DNA from: DASXRC01 sp036506495
Lineage (GTDB): Bacteria > Actinomycetota > Actinomycetes > Mycobacteriales > Micromonosporaceae
Reading direction: 5' to 3'
Assembly (NCBI GenBank): GCA_036506495.1
Contig: DASXRQ010000073.1
Span: 1 to 6,639, forward strand
DNA: 6,639 nucleotides
The notes under the pieces: generated by a model
The model's input: the letters and a program-made list of their open reading frames with translations, nothing else
Database searches by the model: none
Told to the model about the DNA's origin: nothing
Shown here: positions 4,906-6,639 of the stretch, one piece after another
How positions within the stretch are numbered: the stretch's first letter is position 1
How the letters are laid out: every line of letters begins with the position of its first letter
Made by a program: the position numbers and the translations under genes

Positions 4906-6540
4906 ATGGACGCCGTGTTCGCCGTACCCGAGCCCCACAATGAGCCCGTCCGCAGCTACGCGCCGGGCAGCGCCGAGCGCGACGGCCTGCAACGCCGACT
5001 CGCCGAGCTCGCCGCCGAACGGGTGGACCTGACGATGACGATCGACGGCGAGCAGAGAATGGGCGCCGGCGATGCGATCGACGTCGTTCAGCCACACAGA
5101 CACGCGCATGTGCTGGGGGTCACCCACAACGCAACCAACGTCGATGCGGACGCGGCGGTGACGGCCGCAAAGAAGGCTGCTCCGATGTGGCGTGCTTTGT
5201 CTTTCGAGGATCGGGCCGCCATCGTCCTTCGCGCGGCCGAGCTGCTCGCCGGCCCGTGGCGGGACACACTCAACGGCGCGACGATGCTCGGCCAGTCGAA
5301 GACCGCGTACCAGGCCGAGATTGACTCCGCCTGCGAGCTCATCGACTTCCTGCGGTTCAACGTCCACTTCGGACGGAAGCTGCTCGCTGAGCAGCCGGAC
5401 TCCGCACCGGGCGTGTGGAACCGGCTCGACCACCGCCCGCTCGAGGGCTTCGTGTACGCCATCACCCCGTTCAACTTCACGGCAATCGCCGGCAACCTGC
5501 CGTCCGCGCCCGCCCTGATGGGCAACACCGTGGTGTGGAAGCCCGCGCCGACGCAGCAGTTGGCGGCGCACTTCACGATGCGGTTGTTCGAGGCCGCCGG
5601 TCTACCGCCGGGGGTCATCAACATGGTGACCGGCGACGGGCTCGCGGTCTCCGAGGTCGCGCTCGCCGATCCCGACCTCGCCGGCGTCCACTTCACCGGG
5701 TCGACCAAGGTCTTCCAGCACCTGTGGCAGACGATCGGGCGGAACATCTCCGGCTACCGGTCGTATCCCCGGCTGGTCGGCGAGACCGGCGGCAAGGACT
5801 TCGTGGTCGCACACGCGAGCGCCGACGTCGACGCTCTGCACACAGCCCTGGTCCGTGGGGCGTTCGAGTATCAGGGCCAGAAATGCTCGGCCGCCTCCCG
5901 GGCGTACATCCCGAGGTCGATCTGGGAGGGCGGGCTCCGCGACCGGCTCGCGGCCACCGCGGACTCGCTCTCGTACGGCAACGTCACCGACTTCCGCAAC
6001 TTCGGTGGCGCCGTGATCGACGGCCGGGCGTTCGCGAAGCACGCGGCCGCGCTGGACATGATCAAGAACTCCGCGACGTGCACGGTGCTCGCCGGCGGCA
6101 CCGCCGACGATTCCGAGGGCTACTTCGTACGCCCGACCGTGGTCGAATGCACCGAACCGACCCACGAGGTGTTCACCACGGAGTACTTCGGCCCGATCCT
6201 GTCCGTGTACGTCTTCGACGACGCGCGCTTTGAGGACGTGGTTCAGCAGGCCGAGGGCGTCGCGCCGTACGCGCTGACGGGCTCTCTCTTCGCCACGGAC
6301 CGCCGGGTGGTGGACTGGGCGTCGAACGCGCTGCGCTACGCGGCCGGCAACTTCTACGTCAACGACAAGCCGACCGGCGCGGTCGTGGGGCAGCAGCCGT
6401 TCGGAGGCGCCCGCGGGTCCGGCACCAACGACAAGGCGGGGTCGAAGCTGAACCTGGTGCGGTGGGTGAGCGCCAGGACGGTGAAGGAGAATTTCGTTCC
6501 GCCCACGGTACACACGTATCCCTACATGGCGGAGGAGTAA
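4906..6540 (+). CDS. pruA: L-glutamate gamma-semialdehyde dehydrogenase (1-pyrroline-5-carboxylate dehydrogenase)
   Basis: Catalyses the second step of proline catabolism, the NAD+-dependent oxidation of glutamate semialdehyde (in equilibrium with pyrroline-5-carboxylate) to glutamate, in the cytosol. The 544-aa length fits the monofunctional actinobacterial PruA type, not the bifunctional PutA. Aldehyde dehydrogenase hallmarks are present: the oxyanion-hole Asn190 in ITPFNFTAIAGN; the NAD-binding Lys212 in VVWKPAP; the Rossmann-fold HFTGSTKVF (about 262-270); the general-base Glu293 in LVGETGGKDF; the nucleophile Cys327 in YQGQKCSAASR; EYFGPILSVYVF (about 425-436); and the C-terminal PFGGARGSGTNDKAG. 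PruA-type features include the N-terminal arm and the ending RTVKENFVPP. The start at 4906 has AAGGAG 6 nt upstream. The usual partner, proline dehydrogenase, does not follow directly: the next gene starts 3 nt after the stop and looks like a methyltransferase. Complete, with no frameshift. Confidence 0.97.
   Translation: MDAVFAVPEPHNEPVRSYAPGSAERDGLQRRLAELAAERVDLTMTIDGEQRMGAGDAIDVVQPHRHAHVLGVTHNATNVDADAAVTAAKKAAPMWRALSFEDRAAIVLRAAELLAGPWRDTLNGATMLGQSKTAYQAEIDSACELIDFLRFNVHFGRKLLAEQPDSAPGVWNRLDHRPLEGFVYAITPFNFTAIAGNLPSAPALMGNTVVWKPAPTQQLAAHFTMRLFEAAGLPPGVINMVTGDGLAVSEVALADPDLAGVHFTGSTKVFQHLWQTIGRNISGYRSYPRLVGETGGKDFVVAHASADVDALHTALVRGAFEYQGQKCSAASRAYIPRSIWEGGLRDRLAATADSLSYGNVTDFRNFGGAVIDGRAFAKHAAALDMIKNSATCTVLAGGTADDSEGYFVRPTVVECTEPTHEVFTTEYFGPILSVYVFDDARFEDVVQQAEGVAPYALTGSLFATDRRVVDWASNALRYAAGNFYVNDKPTGAVVGQQPFGGARGSGTNDKAGSKLNLVRWVSARTVKENFVPPTVHTYPYMAEE
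6531..6537 (+). promoter_or_regulatory. Ribosome binding site of the gene after pruA, inside the pruA 3' end
   Basis: GGAGGAG forms the last two Glu codons of pruA and lies 6 nt before the ATG at 6544. The near-perfect site and the 3-nt gap between the genes indicate translational coupling. Confidence 0.75.
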
Positions 6541-6543
6541 TCG

Positions 6544-6639
6544 ATGGCGACGATTGGCGACCGTTACGTCCTGGGCGGCAAACGCGACCACGACCGGCTG
6601 CGAGTCATCAGCGAGATTCACGACAGTCGCACGCGTGAC
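6544..6639 (+). CDS. N-terminal fragment of a probable class I SAM-dependent methyltransferase (3' end outside window)
   Basis: Only the first 32 codons are visible, starting MATIGDRYVLGGKRDHDRLR. A Tyr-X-Leu-Gly motif followed by a charged segment with Arg-Leu and a second amphipathic helix (VISEIHDSRTRD) is the usual opening of many actinobacterial class I methyltransferases (YxLG...ERLxxQ...). The SAM-binding glycine motif would lie beyond the window. The start is well supported: GGAGGAG at the right distance, 3 nt after the pruA stop, same strand. It does not resemble the N-terminus of a proline dehydrogenase. The gene is secure; the product name is tentative. Confidence 0.6.
   Translation, partial: MATIGDRYVLGGKRDHDRLRVISEIHDSRTRD

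Noticed and set aside
4067..5032. A 321-codon open frame on the + strand opposite the membrane-protein gene and running into pruA
   Set aside because: Its translation is an Arg/Gly/Asp-rich low-complexity sequence, it crosses the pruA start and lacks a family; the opposite strand encodes a coherent membrane protein.
6577..6583. A further GGCAAAC copy, as a possible third operator
   Set aside because: A single unphased copy within coding sequence, without a second unit 10 bp away; probably chance.
5602..6621. A 339-codon open frame on the - strand opposite pruA
   Set aside because: It is a composition-driven shadow of a clearly real pruA in GC-rich DNA; its translation is Arg/Val/His/Gly-rich with no recognisable motif.

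Overview
The window is a high-GC chromosomal segment whose codon use and gene content point to an actinobacterium (Actinomycetota). The evidence is the SecA1-type translocase, a BldC/MerR-like one-domain HTH protein, an Rv3235-like protein and a DUF6912-like protein, all families I know from actinobacterial genomes. I see no insertion sequence, CRISPR array, tRNA, rRNA or integrase. This looks like core chromosome, not an accessory island.

Layout: (1) 1-1971, + strand: the C-terminal two thirds of secA, entering from the left edge and ending with the zinc-binding tail. (2) 1993-2027: a 12-bp stem-loop between the convergent ends of secA and the next gene. (3) 2038-2637, - strand: an Rv3235-family (DUF6459-like) protein with its own good sigma70-type promoter at 2697-2725. 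(4) 2740-2967, - strand: a 75-aa winged helix-turn-helix DNA-binding protein. (5) 3147-3656, + strand: a DUF6912-like protein, divergent from the HTH gene. (6) 3653-4669, - strand: a predicted eight-helix membrane protein of unknown function; its stop codon shares a CTAG with the stop of the DUF6912-like gene. (7) 4906-6540, + strand: complete pruA (L-glutamate gamma-semialdehyde dehydrogenase). (8) 6544-6639, + strand: the first 32 codons of a gene coupled to pruA, probably a class I SAM-dependent methyltransferase, cut by the right edge.

How they fit together: SecA drives Sec-dependent export and PruA completes proline catabolism to glutamate; the other genes have no assigned pathway. The most interesting signal is a direct repeat with a 10-bp period, core GGCAAAC on the - strand. 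It occurs as a perfect tandem 10-mer upstream of the Rv3235-like gene (2665-2684) and as a related two- to three-unit array upstream of the HTH gene (2998-3027), in the same orientation relative to both genes. BldC-type proteins are known to bind direct repeats cooperatively. The simplest reading is that the small HTH protein controls its own gene and the adjacent Rv3235-like gene, and perhaps the divergent DUF6912-like gene. This regulon is an inference from sequence only.
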